DNA of 64,000 nt, taken from NCBI RefSeq assembly GCF_036023875.1, contig NZ_CP107931.1, positions 4,402,001 to 4,466,000 of the forward strand, given 5' to 3'. The notes under the pieces are model-generated. The model searched no databases. It saw nothing but the letters and a program-made list of their open reading frames with translations, and had not been told where the DNA came from. The stretch comes from Mycobacterium sp. NBC_00419. GTDB taxonomy: Bacteria; Actinomycetota; Actinomycetes; Mycobacteriales; Mycobacteriaceae. This document shows, one piece after another, positions 17,038 through 25,461 of the stretch (position 1 is its first letter; every line of letters begins with the position of its first letter). The position numbers were made by a program, and so were the translations under genes.

Positions 17038-18245
17038 TGTCGGTCGAAACGCTCGGCGACGCGATAACCACGGCGAAGGCGCTCTATGCCGCGTTGGCCG
17101 CGGGTGACAGCGACGTGCTCGATGCTCTGCTGAGCGAGGACTTCGTCGGACATGCCGCCGAAGGGTTGCCGCTGGGCATGGGTGGTGAACACCGCGGGCG
17201 CGAAGCCATGCAGCGCAACCTGTGGTGGAAGATCGGCAAACACTTCAAGGTCGAGGCGCAGCCGGACACGTTCCGGGTCCTTGCCGATGGTGGACTGCTG
17301 GTCACCGGCCACTACCGGGGGGTGGCCCGCAGGTCAGGCCGGAGCCTGGACGCCGAATTCACCCATGTGCTCGCGTTCGACATCGACGGGCGCATCACCT
17401 CGTTGCGTCAGCTCACCGACACCGCGGCCTGGATCGAGGCGCTCGGTGACGAGGCGCCGTTGCAGCGCATCGACTACTCGGTCGTCGACGGTGTGGCAAC
17501 GATGTGCCTGAACCGGCCGGATGCCCGCAATGCGATTGATATGCAGATGGCACAGGAGACCCTCGTCGTCGCCCGTCGGATCGCCGCGGACACGACGATC
17601 CGGGCCGTGTTGATTTGCGGTAACGGTCCGTCGTTGACGGTCGGTGGTGACATCGCGTACTTCCGTGAGACGCCGCCGGCGGACTACGGAAACCTGTTGG
17701 CGCGCATGACGACCCCGTTCCATGAAGCCTTCCGGATCCTGAGCCGCATCGATCCGCCCATCGTGACCGCCGCCCACGGGTCGGTGGCCGGCGGTGGCAT
17801 CGGATATGTGTATGCCGGTGACATCGTGCTGGCGGCTGAAGGCACGAGATTCGTCACCGCCTTCGCGGCGATCGGCCTGTCGGGCGACGGCGGTGGAACA
17901 TGGCATCTACCGCGCCTGATCGGTCCGGCGCGTGCTGCGCGGGCATACCTGGAGAACCGCCCGATCACTGCCGAGCAGGCGCTGGAGTGGGGCATGATCA
18001 GCGAAATCGTGCCGGCGGCGGAGCTGCGCGAACGCGCGGCGGCGCTGGCCGGATCGCTGGCGCAGGGTCCGACCCGGGCTTTCGCCCGGATGCGGGCGCT
18101 GCTGCGGGACAGCGGGAACAACGATCTGTCCCAGCAACTGCTGGCCGAATCCGAAGGTATCCAAGCCACCGGTGACTCCCTAGACGCCACCAACGCTGTC
18201 GCGAGCTTCATCGCAAAGCAAACCCCACAGTTCGAAGGAAGGTAG
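17037..18245 (+). CDS. Fusion of a SnoaL/NTF2-like domain with an enoyl-CoA hydratase (crotonase) domain
   Basis: A 402-residue protein with two domains in one frame. Residues 1 to about 138 have the SnoaL/NTF2 pattern (A-L-Y-A-A-L-A-A-G-D, then L-S-E-D-F-V-G-H and H-V-L-A-F-D-I-D-G-R-I-T-S). From about 140 a complete crotonase follows: L-N-R-P-D-A-R-N-A-I, first oxyanion segment V-G-G-D-I-A-Y, second H-G-S-V-A-G-G-G-I-G, and G-L-S-G-D-G-G-G-T-W where the catalytic Glu would lie, so the second catalytic residue is Asp as in the crotonase at 225-1019. The reading frame is open across the joint with no stop, so it looks like a true fusion. Start ATG 17037 follows the MaoC stop directly (TGATG). 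Confidence 0.88.
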   Translation: MSVETLGDAITTAKALYAALAAGDSDVLDALLSEDFVGHAAEGLPLGMGGEHRGREAMQRNLWWKIGKHFKVEAQPDTFRVLADGGLLVTGHYRGVARRSGRSLDAEFTHVLAFDIDGRITSLRQLTDTAAWIEALGDEAPLQRIDYSVVDGVATMCLNRPDARNAIDMQMAQETLVVARRIAADTTIRAVLICGNGPSLTVGGDIAYFRETPPADYGNLLARMTTPFHEAFRILSRIDPPIVTAAHGSVAGGGIGYVYAGDIVLAAEGTRFVTAFAAIGLSGDGGGTWHLPRLIGPARAARAYLENRPITAEQALEWGMISEIVPAAELRERAAALAGSLAQGPTRAFARMRALLRDSGNNDLSQQLLAESEGIQATGDSLDATNAVASFIAKQTPQFEGR

Positions 18246-18248
18246 AAC

Positions 18249-19409
18249 GTGTCGAATCTCGTGTCGGACACCGAGGAACACAAGGCAATTCGCGAGAGCG
18301 TCGCGGGGATCGTGTCCCGTTACGGGCAAGAGTATTTCCTCGAGCGCGGCCGCAGTGGCCAAGGGATCGAAGAGCTGTGGAAGGACCTGGGCGCCTCGGG
18401 CTTGTTGGGTGTGCACCTGCCCGAGGAGTACGGCGGTGGTGGCGGCGGTATGGCCGAAGCCGTCGTCGTCGTCGAGGAACTGGCCGCCCACGGCATGCCG
18501 ATGCTCATCTGGGTGATCTCACCCGCGATCTGCGGCAGCATCCTGGCCCATCACGGCTCTGAGGCGATGAAGCAGGAGTGGCTGCCCGGCATAGCCGACG
18601 GATCGCGCAAGATGGCCTTCGGTCTGACCGAGCCCGACGCTGGATCCAACAGCCACCGGGTCGGCACCACTGCCCGGCGCACCGACACCGGCTGGAAGAT
18701 CTCCGGGTCGAAGTACTACATCTCGGCCATCGATCAGGCCGAGGCGGTTCTGCTGGTGACCAAGGACGCCGAGCACTCGACCCCCGAGAAGAGCGCGTTG
18801 TCGCTGTTCGTGGTCCCGACCAATAGCCCCGGTCTGAGCATTCAGGAGATCGAGACGTCCATCGTCTCGCCGGACAAGCAGTTCACGGTGTTCCTTGACG
18901 AGGTGGAGGTCGGGGAGGAAGCGCTCATCGGCGCCGCGGGACAGGGCCTCAAGCAGGTGTTCTCGGGTCTGAATCCCGAGCGCATCCTGGTCGGCGCGAT
19001 CTGCAGCGGTGTCGGACGGTTCGCCGTCGAAAAAGCCGCGGAGTACGCCAAGCAACGCCAGGTCTGGTCCACCCCGATCGGCGCCCACCAGGGCATCGCC
19101 CACCCGTTGGCCGAAGCCCACATCGCGGTGGAACTCGGCCGGATGGCCACCATGCGCAGCGCGGAACTCTTCGATGCGGGGGAGTCGGCTGCCGAGGCCG
19201 CCAACATTGCGAAGTTCGCCGCTTCGGAAGCGTCGCTGCAGGCGCTGGATCAGGCCATCCAGACTCACGGCGGCAACGGCCTGGCGCACGAGTACGGCCT
19301 CTCCGAGCTGTGGTTCATTACCCGCCTGATGCGCACCGCCCCGGTGAGTCGGGAGATGGTGCTCAACTTCGTCGCGCAGACCTCACTCGGTCTGCCCCGC
19401 TCGTACTGA
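18249..19409 (+). CDS. Acyl-CoA dehydrogenase (FadE type)
   Basis: A 386-residue FAD-dependent acyl-CoA dehydrogenase. Signatures: L-G-V-H-L-P-E-E-Y-G-G-G-G-G-G near residue 53, A-F-G-L-T-E-P-D-A-G-S-N for flavin binding near residue 120, and T-H-G-G-N-G-L-A-H-E-Y-G-L in the C-terminal domain. The usual T-x-E-I-x-x catalytic Glu segment near the end is replaced by R-T-A-P-V-S-R-E-M, so the catalytic base may lie elsewhere or this member is atypical. GTG start after GAAGGAAGG, 3 bases from the fusion gene stop. Third gene of the MaoC operon. Confidence 0.9.
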   Translation: MSNLVSDTEEHKAIRESVAGIVSRYGQEYFLERGRSGQGIEELWKDLGASGLLGVHLPEEYGGGGGGMAEAVVVVEELAAHGMPMLIWVISPAICGSILAHHGSEAMKQEWLPGIADGSRKMAFGLTEPDAGSNSHRVGTTARRTDTGWKISGSKYYISAIDQAEAVLLVTKDAEHSTPEKSALSLFVVPTNSPGLSIQEIETSIVSPDKQFTVFLDEVEVGEEALIGAAGQGLKQVFSGLNPERILVGAICSGVGRFAVEKAAEYAKQRQVWSTPIGAHQGIAHPLAEAHIAVELGRMATMRSAELFDAGESAAEAANIAKFAASEASLQALDQAIQTHGGNGLAHEYGLSELWFITRLMRTAPVSREMVLNFVAQTSLGLPRSY

Positions 19410-19439
19410 TCGAAGACTCGAAAAGCAGAGGAGAACAGC

Positions 19440-20756
19440 GTGTCCGAACAACGAGAGTTCGACGCCATCGTGATCGGAGCCGGTGCCGGTGGATTGTTCA
19501 CCGCCGCGCGGCTTGCTCATAAGGGCTACCGCACCCTGGTGCTGGAGCGTCTGGACAAGGTCGGAGGGCGCGCATCCACCGATGACATCGACGGCTTCAA
19601 GGTCAACAACGGGGCAATTGTCATCGAGGTCGGTGGTATCACCCAGCAGACCTGCAACGAGGTCGGAGCCGCATTCGACATCCGCGAACCCAGCCCGCCG
19701 ATCCTGTACCGGATCGCAGGCAAGGATGTCGACGTCACCGGCGGCGGCTGGGGCCTGCTGCTCGGCAAGTTGACCCGCCAAGGCGCCAAGCTCGTGAAGG
19801 GCATCGGCGCGGCGCGCGCCGATTCCGGCCTCCCCGAAGACGAGCTGACCACCGCGGAGTGGGTGTCGAAGTACACCAAAAACGAGGGCGTGCATGGCAT
19901 CTTCCGCAATATGTGCGCCTCGGTGTTCGCCGTCGGGTCCGAGGATCTGCCGGCCAGGGTGTTCCTGACCTACTTCACCCGCAAGAGCGCTTTCAAACGG
20001 TTCGGCTTCCACCCCGAGGGCACCATCGGGATTTGGCGGGCGCTAGCGAACGTAGTGACCGCCAAGGGCGGCGAGGTCTGGTTGTCGACCCAGGTCACCA
20101 AGATCGTCGTGGAGGGAACCAAGGTCACCGGAGTTCACGCCGAACGCGACGGCGCCGCCTTCGAGATCTCCGCACCGATCGTGGTCAGTGACGTTGGGCC
20201 CGCGGCGACGGTCGGCTTGATCGGAGCTGACAATGTGCCCGGGGACTATCGCGAACTGGTCCGCAAGGGTGACCGGCCCACCGCGATGATCTCGGTCAAC
20301 TTCGCCAGCCAGGAACGCCTCATTGCGGCGCCGGGCATGCTGAGCTTCGCCAAATCCCGCCGGTTGGCCTACATCGCCAATTTCACCGATATCTGCCCGG
20401 AGATGGCGCCGGTGGGTTGGCACCTCTACGTCGGCACCTCGGTGCCCAAGCCGTCGGTCGGTGACTTCGACGAGACGGCCGAGACCGAACTGCTGCTGGA
20501 GGATCTGCGCGACACCATCGAGGGCTTCGACGAGCGCGCCAGGATCCTCAACGTTGCGATCACCCGTGACGGCTGGCCGCCGCAGCGCGCCGTCGCCGGT
20601 TTCGACCTGCCCCGTGACACTCCGTTCGAGGGGCTGTGGAACGTCGGCGACGCGGTCAAGGAATACGCCAACGGTGGCACGACCGCGTGTGCTGAGACAG
20701 CGCAACTGGTCGTCGAGGACATCGTGGCGACTTTTTCGTTGGCCAAGAGTGGCTAG
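19440..20756 (+). CDS. FAD-dependent oxidoreductase, phytoene desaturase / amine oxidase-like
   Basis: A 438-residue flavoprotein. The N-terminal Rossmann motif V-I-G-A-G-A-G-G-L-F-T-A-A-R-L-A (residues about 12-27) is followed by E-R-L-D-K-V-G-G-R-A-S, the second FAD motif of the phytoene desaturase/monoamine oxidase group. The C-terminus holds G-L-W-N-V-G-D-A-V-K-E-Y-A-N-G-G-T. These enzymes desaturate or oxidise hydrophobic substrates; the exact reaction is unknown. Start GTG 19440 after AGAGGAG. Last gene of the MaoC operon, followed by a terminator-like hairpin. Confidence 0.85.
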   Translation: MSEQREFDAIVIGAGAGGLFTAARLAHKGYRTLVLERLDKVGGRASTDDIDGFKVNNGAIVIEVGGITQQTCNEVGAAFDIREPSPPILYRIAGKDVDVTGGGWGLLLGKLTRQGAKLVKGIGAARADSGLPEDELTTAEWVSKYTKNEGVHGIFRNMCASVFAVGSEDLPARVFLTYFTRKSAFKRFGFHPEGTIGIWRALANVVTAKGGEVWLSTQVTKIVVEGTKVTGVHAERDGAAFEISAPIVVSDVGPAATVGLIGADNVPGDYRELVRKGDRPTAMISVNFASQERLIAAPGMLSFAKSRRLAYIANFTDICPEMAPVGWHLYVGTSVPKPSVGDFDETAETELLLEDLRDTIEGFDERARILNVAITRDGWPPQRAVAGFDLPRDTPFEGLWNVGDAVKEYANGGTTACAETAQLVVEDIVATFSLAKSG

Positions 20757-21189
20757 TGTCCTGAGCCGGTAATAGGCCGGCAGTGTCGAGGGGGCCGAGC
20801 CTACCGAGCTGGTGGGTGGGCTCGGCCTCGGACGATGCGGTGGGGCGGTGATGCGTTGGTTCACCCGAATCCCCGCCGAATCGCCTGTCTGGCCACTCGT
20901 CACTGCCGCGCGAAACTACCGGCGGGATGGAGACTCCCGAGCCTGAATGTGTTCGCGGAGCAGCTTCTTAGTGGGCGCTGCCTCTGGCTCCTTAATCCCA
21001 ATTCAAATTAGCAATCGCAACGAGCTGGGTCAACGAGTGGCCCGTCGGCAACAAGCCCGGGCCGCCGGCTGGTCAAGTCGCCGCGGCCGCGTGGAATTCT
21101 TCGAAAGTCGAGAAGTGTGCGCAGTGAGGAGCTGCCGCCAAGGCGACGCCCACCGGCCTGCCTGGGGTGCCGTAGGTGATATCAGGATG
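20757..21189. other. Intergenic region with no gene recognised
   Basis: Apart from the hairpin at 20793-20827, nothing is recognised up to the promoter at 21190. A plus-strand ORF at 20947-21237 has no domain-like pattern, no ribosome binding site, and runs through the promoter of the next operon. Confidence 0.5.
20793..20827 (+). terminator. Hairpin, likely terminator of the MaoC operon
   Basis: GGCCGAGCC (20793-20801) and GGCTCGGCC (20819-20827) form a perfect 9-base stem with a 17-base loop, 36 bases after the last stop. There is no T-run, as is common in mycobacteria. Confidence 0.5.
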
Positions 21190-21218
21190 TTGACTGTGTC
21201 ACAGGCCATACGTACTAT
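21190..21218 (+). promoter_or_regulatory. Strong housekeeping-type promoter of the SCP2/P450 operon
   Basis: TTGACT (21190-21195), a 17-base spacer and TACTAT (21213-21218) fit a SigA-type promoter. Expected transcription start is near 21225, 45 bases before the ATG at 21271. Confidence 0.6.
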
Positions 21219-21222
21219 AGTT

Positions 21223-21238
21223 TTTAATGTGGAATAAG
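21223..21238 (+). promoter_or_regulatory. Operator-like palindrome, site 10 (weak)
   Basis: TTTAATGTGGAATAAG matches the shared TYTAAY-N4-RTTARA pattern at 10 of 12 positions (left half perfect). It lies across the expected transcription start of the SCP2/P450 operon. Confidence 0.35.
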
Positions 21239-21270
21239 TTTTGAGCATGTGGCGCAACGGAGAGGCAGCA

Positions 21271-21675
21271 ATGGGGTTCAACAACTCTGACGAGGTCACC
21301 AAGTACATCGGCGGAATCTTCGAACGGGCCTTCAGGGATCCAGAGATCGGCCCGAAGTTGGTGGAGACCGGCTTGGTCGTCGCCTTCGACTTCACCGATC
21401 CGGACGCCCTCGTCGTCGTGGACCTACCCAACAAAGCGGTCAGCACGGGCGGCCCAGATTCGCCCACGCCCTTGGCCACCATGTCGATGACGGCCGATAC
21501 CGGCAACGCCTACTGGCAGGGCAAGGTCAACCTGCCGATGGCGATGGCCAAGCGCAAGATCACGGTAGACGGCAACGTGGCGAGTTTGTTGAAGTTGGCT
21601 CCGCTGGGCAAGAGGCTCTACGGGGACTACATACAACAGCTCCAGGATGACGGCCGCGACGACCTGATCGCCTAG
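21271..21675 (+). CDS. SCP2 sterol-carrier-domain protein
   Basis: A 134-residue stand-alone SCP2-fold protein, expected to bind a lipid or acyl-CoA in a hydrophobic tunnel. The SCP2 pattern is visible in the C-terminal half: T-G-N-A-Y-W-Q-G-K-V-N-L, then I-T-V-D-G-N-V-A-S-L-L-K-L-A-P-L. ATG 21271 is preceded by GGAGAGG; an in-frame TTG at 21241 gives 10 extra residues but has no ribosome binding site. It heads an operon with a CoA ligase and a P450, so it may present a hydrophobic substrate to them. Confidence 0.85.
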   Translation: MGFNNSDEVTKYIGGIFERAFRDPEIGPKLVETGLVVAFDFTDPDALVVVDLPNKAVSTGGPDSPTPLATMSMTADTGNAYWQGKVNLPMAMAKRKITVDGNVASLLKLAPLGKRLYGDYIQQLQDDGRDDLIA

Positions 21676-21683
21676 GCGAAGAA

Positions 21684-23222
21684 ATGTATCCAGGAACTCA
21701 CGCCGCCACCGCGCCCGAGCGTCCGGCGATCGTCATGGCCGAGTCCGGTGAGGTCGTCACCTACGGCCAGCTGGATGAGAATTCCGCCCGCGTGGCAGCG
21801 GCACTACGTCAGCTGGGTCTCGGCGTTGGTGACGTCATTGCCGTCCTGTCCGACAATGGGTCAACACCTCTCGAAATATATTGGGCAGCAATACGTTCCG
21901 GCCTCTACGTGACCTTCGTCAATTGGCATCTCTCGGCGCCCGAGGCGGCCTACATCGTCGAGGACAGCGGAGCGAAGGTGGTCTTCACCTCCGCCGGCGT
22001 GGCAACTCTCGGCGAGGAAGTCGTCGCCCTGGTGCCTCAGGTGGCTCATTGGTACGCCTTTGACGGCGAGGTCGAGGGACACAGCTCCTACGCCGACCTG
22101 CTGGCTCAGGCGGGCCCGCGTTTGATCGACCAGCCCCGTGGCTCGGAGCTTCTGTACTCCTCCGGTACGACCGGACGGCCGAAGGGGATAAAGCCGCGGC
22201 TGCTCCCGATTCAGGTAGACGAACCCGGCGACAACTTCACCGCGTTGCTGTCACACGGATTTGGCATCTGCGCCGACGACGTCTACCTCTCGCCCGCGCC
22301 GGTCTACCACGCCGCGCCGTTGAAGTGGTGTGCTGCCGTGCACGCACTCGGCGGAACGGTCGTGATGATGAAGAGGTTTGACGCTGAGGCCGCGCTCGCG
22401 GCGATTCAGCGATACCGGGTCACGGTGCTGCAGATGGTACCCACCATGTTCGTCCGCCTGCTGCAGTTGCCCGAGGAAACTCGTGTGGGCTACGACGTTT
22501 CGTCATTACGCCTGGCGGTGCACGCGGGGGCGCCCTGCCCGCCGGACGTCAAGGACGCGATGATCGACTGGTGGGGGCCGATCCTTGCCGAGTACTACGG
22601 TGCGACGGAGGGTCACGGTGTCACCCTGATCGACACCGCCCAGTGGCGACAGAAGCGCGGATCGGTCGGCAAGGCGGCGCTAGGCATCGTGCACGTCTGT
22701 GACGACGACGGCAACGAGTTGGCCACCGGCCAGCCTGGGGTCGTCTACTTCGAACGCGACGAACCGGTGTTCGTCTACCACAACGATCCAGAGAAGACAT
22801 CGGGGTCGCGGCATCCCCGGCACGAAAACTGGTCCACGGTAGGCGATATCGGCTACCTCGACGAGGACGGCTATCTCTTCCTCACCGACCGCAAGGCCTT
22901 CATGATCATCTCCGGTGGTGTGAACATCTATCCACAAGAGGTCGAAAACATCCTTGCCATGCACCCGCAGATCCACGACGTCGCGGTGATCGGCGTGCCC
23001 CATGCCGAGATGGGGCAGGAGGTCAAGGCGGTCGTTCAATTGCGCAACGGCGAAACGCCGTCGGAATACCTTGCCGCCGAGATCATCGACTACGTCCGGG
23101 AGCGGCTGGCCCACTTCAAGGCACCGCGCACGGTGGACTTCATCGACGACATGCCGCGTTCAGCCGCCGGCAAACTGGTCAAACGCACACTGCAGGATCG
23201 ATACGCGGAGGTAGGACGATGA
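21684..23222 (+). CDS. Acyl-CoA ligase (AMP-forming, FadD type)
   Basis: A 512-residue AMP-forming ligase. The phosphate loop is Y-S-S-G-T-T-G-R-P-K-G-I; Y-Y-G-A-T-E-G-H is the adenine motif; the hinge D-R-K-A-F-M-I-I-S-G-G-V-N-I-Y and the catalytic Lys in S-A-A-G-K-L-V-K-R close the protein. It starts 8 bases after the SCP2 stop and overlaps the P450 start by ATGA, so the acid it activates is probably related to the P450 substrate or product (inference). Confidence 0.9.
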   Translation: MYPGTHAATAPERPAIVMAESGEVVTYGQLDENSARVAAALRQLGLGVGDVIAVLSDNGSTPLEIYWAAIRSGLYVTFVNWHLSAPEAAYIVEDSGAKVVFTSAGVATLGEEVVALVPQVAHWYAFDGEVEGHSSYADLLAQAGPRLIDQPRGSELLYSSGTTGRPKGIKPRLLPIQVDEPGDNFTALLSHGFGICADDVYLSPAPVYHAAPLKWCAAVHALGGTVVMMKRFDAEAALAAIQRYRVTVLQMVPTMFVRLLQLPEETRVGYDVSSLRLAVHAGAPCPPDVKDAMIDWWGPILAEYYGATEGHGVTLIDTAQWRQKRGSVGKAALGIVHVCDDDGNELATGQPGVVYFERDEPVFVYHNDPEKTSGSRHPRHENWSTVGDIGYLDEDGYLFLTDRKAFMIISGGVNIYPQEVENILAMHPQIHDVAVIGVPHAEMGQEVKAVVQLRNGETPSEYLAAEIIDYVRERLAHFKAPRTVDFIDDMPRSAAGKLVKRTLQDRYAEVGR

Positions 23223-24475
23223 CCGTCGGAGTGGCTGCGGCCCGTGCGTACGATCCGGTCAGCATCTCACCGCTGAGCTTTTGGGCGGGCACCGCCGAGG
23301 CGCGCGAGGAGTCGTTCAAGATACTGCGGGACGAGCGGCCGCTGAGCTGGCACCCGCCGCTGGCGGGGGCGCTGATGTCACCCGAGATCGAGGGAATCTG
23401 GGTGGTGACTCGGCACGAGGACATCGCCTATGTGAGCAAGCATCCCGAATTGTTCTGCTCTGGCAGAGGGGTTCAGAGCGAAGCGGTTCCGGAAGAGATG
23501 CTGGAGGCGGCCGAGTCCTTCCTCGGCATGGATGGGGTGAGCCACTCAAGCCTGCGCAAACTGATCAGTTCGGTGTTCACGCCACGACAGGTCGCCAAGA
23601 TTCAGGACCAGATCAAGAACCAGGCGAAGACCATCGTCGACGAACTGCTGCAGACCAAAGAGGGCGACTTCGTCGAGCAGGTCTCCAAGCGGCTGCCGAT
23701 GTGGACCATCTACGAGATGATGGGCCTGCCAAAGGAAATGCGCGACGAGGCCGCGCACCATGCCGATGGCATGGTGTCATGGGCCGACGAAGACGTTGCC
23801 GCTGGGCGGGAGTCGGGCGAGGTGCTCAGCGATTCGCTCGTCGGTCTCTTGACGGCGGGTCTGGAACTGGCCGAGATGCGGCGCTCGCACCCGACGTCCG
23901 ACCTGATGTCCCAGCTGGTGCAGGCCGAGGTCGACGGCCGCAAACTCACCGACGAGGAACTCGGCGCATTCTTCGTGCTGCTGTCGGTCGCCGGAAACGA
24001 CACCACCCGCAACACGATGACCCTGACGACGCTTGCACTGCAGCAGTTTCCCGATCAACGGCAGCTGTTGGTGCAGGACTACGACGGACTTATCAAGCCG
24101 GCCATGGAGGAGTTCGTGCGCTGGGTGACGCCGGTGATGACCTTCCGCCGCACCGTGACCCAGGACACCGAGCTGCATGGGCAGCAGATCGAGGAAGGCG
24201 ATTGGGTCATGATGATGTACTCGTCAGCCAACCGCGATGAGCGGGTGTTCACCGATCCGTACACCTTCGACATTGCGCGAAAGCCGAACAACCACCTCGG
24301 TTTCGGCGGTGGCGGGCCGCACTTCTGCATGGGTAGCTTCCTGGCCAAGATGCAGCTCGAGGCGTTCTTCCGGGAGCTGATCTTCCGGGCGCCAAACCTG
24401 CGGGTCGGCGAACCGGAGTATCTCGTCGGCAATTTCGTGCGTGCGGCGAAGTCCATGCCCTACACCCTCGATTAG
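23219..24475 (+). CDS. Cytochrome P450
   Basis: A 418-residue soluble bacterial P450. The I-helix oxygen-activation motif is A-G-N-D-T-T-R-N (family A-G-x-x-T-T), the K-helix E-x-x-R is E-F-V-R followed by P-V-M-T-F-R-R, and the heme loop is F-G-G-G-G-P-H-F-C-M-G with Cys370 as the axial ligand. There is no membrane anchor. In this type, electrons come from a small ferredoxin and an NAD(P)H ferredoxin reductase; both are encoded at 33033-34501. The neighbouring CoA ligase, SCP2 protein and SDR suggest hydroxylation of a lipid-like or terpenoid substrate. The CYP family number cannot be given from sequence alone. Confidence 0.93.
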   Translation: MTVGVAAARAYDPVSISPLSFWAGTAEAREESFKILRDERPLSWHPPLAGALMSPEIEGIWVVTRHEDIAYVSKHPELFCSGRGVQSEAVPEEMLEAAESFLGMDGVSHSSLRKLISSVFTPRQVAKIQDQIKNQAKTIVDELLQTKEGDFVEQVSKRLPMWTIYEMMGLPKEMRDEAAHHADGMVSWADEDVAAGRESGEVLSDSLVGLLTAGLELAEMRRSHPTSDLMSQLVQAEVDGRKLTDEELGAFFVLLSVAGNDTTRNTMTLTTLALQQFPDQRQLLVQDYDGLIKPAMEEFVRWVTPVMTFRRTVTQDTELHGQQIEEGDWVMMMYSSANRDERVFTDPYTFDIARKPNNHLGFGGGGPHFCMGSFLAKMQLEAFFRELIFRAPNLRVGEPEYLVGNFVRAAKSMPYTLD

Positions 24476-24483
24476 GAGTGACG

Positions 24484-25275
24484 ATGACTGACTTCCAAGG
24501 AAAGCGCTTCGTGGTCACCGGCGCCGCGTCCGGCATCGGCAACGCTGTGGCGCAGCGTCTCCTCGCCGCAGGTGCGGAGGTGACGTCGCTGGACCGCAAC
24601 ACCCCGACCGCCGCCGTGACCCGCCACCTCGAGGTAGACCTCGCCAATCCCCGCAGCATCGACGCTGCCCTCGAGCAACTCGATGGGACATACGACGGAC
24701 TGTTGAACGTCGCAGGCATTCCCGGCACTGCTCCGGCCGATCTTGTGATCGCGGTCAACACTCTGGCCGTTCGCCATCTCACGGAGGCGCTCTTCGAACG
24801 CCTCAACCCAGGCGGCTCCGTGGTGATCGTCTCCTCGACAGCCGGTTTCGGTTGGCCCGCACGGCTGGAGACCATCCGCGACTTGCTGGCCACCGACACC
24901 TTCGAAGAAGGCGCGGCCTGGTTCAAGGCCAACCCGCAGCAGGGCAACGCCTACAACTTCTCCAAGGAGGCCACCACTGTCTACACCATGACGATGGGTC
25001 TTGCCGTGGTCGAGATGGGTCTGCGGATCAACGCGGTGCTGCCCGGTCCGGTGGAGACCCCGATTCTGGTGGACTTCGAGGAGTCGATGGGCAAGGACAA
25101 CCTCGACGGTGTCAAGGAACTCCTCGGCCGGCATGCGACCCCGGACGATATCGCCTCGGCCGTGCTGTTTCTGGCCTCCGACGAAGCGCGGTGGGTCAAC
25201 GGGCACGCGCTGATCGTCGACGGTGGGATCAGCGGCGCTGTACTCTCCGGTGTCGTTCCCGCGCCCGAGATCTGA
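24484..25275 (+). CDS. Short-chain dehydrogenase/reductase (SDR)
   Basis: A 263-residue classical SDR. The cofactor motif T-G-A-A-S-G-I-G is at residues 12-19, the catalytic Ser lies in V-S-S-T-A-G, and Y-N-F-S-K gives the Y-x3-K pair. The fold's usual N-N-A-G motif is modified to N-V-A-G-I-P-G. The protein is short between the cofactor motif and this site, so some helices are trimmed. AGGAG (24474-24478) supports ATG 24484; a GTG at 24478 would lie on that site. It follows the P450 by 8 bases and probably oxidises a hydroxyl introduced there (inference). Confidence 0.88.
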   Translation: MTDFQGKRFVVTGAASGIGNAVAQRLLAAGAEVTSLDRNTPTAAVTRHLEVDLANPRSIDAALEQLDGTYDGLLNVAGIPGTAPADLVIAVNTLAVRHLTEALFERLNPGGSVVIVSSTAGFGWPARLETIRDLLATDTFEEGAAWFKANPQQGNAYNFSKEATTVYTMTMGLAVVEMGLRINAVLPGPVETPILVDFEESMGKDNLDGVKELLGRHATPDDIASAVLFLASDEARWVNGHALIVDGGISGAVLSGVVPAPEI

Positions 25276-25401
25276 GCCCTGGTCGTGTCGATCCAGGCTG
25301 CTTCCGAGCCGCCGACATGGACTGGGCGCCAGCGGCATGGGCGCCTACCACAGGGGCCATCGCGATTGTGCGCAAGCTGTTCTGACGGCAGAAATGTACT
25401 A

Positions 25402-25409
25402 AACGCGTT
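25402..25409. promoter_or_regulatory. AACGCGTT palindrome upstream of the second SDR
   Basis: The AAC-N2-GTT core recalls the KstR core, but the outer T and A of the TNNAACNNGTTNNA pattern are missing, so this is only a weak candidate operator for the 25462 gene. Confidence 0.2.
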
Positions 25410-25461
25410 GCTAAACAGCACTATTCGACATCCACTTCACTGAAGAGATTGGGACGCTAAC

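Noticed and set aside
20947..21237. Plus-strand ORF of 96 codons before the SCP2 gene
   Set aside because: No ribosome binding site, no motif, and it contains the promoter of the next operon.
25402..25409. AACGCGTT as a KstR operator
   Set aside because: Only the central AAC-N2-GTT is present; the outer T and A expected in TNNAACNNGTTNNA are missing. Kept only as a weak regulatory candidate.
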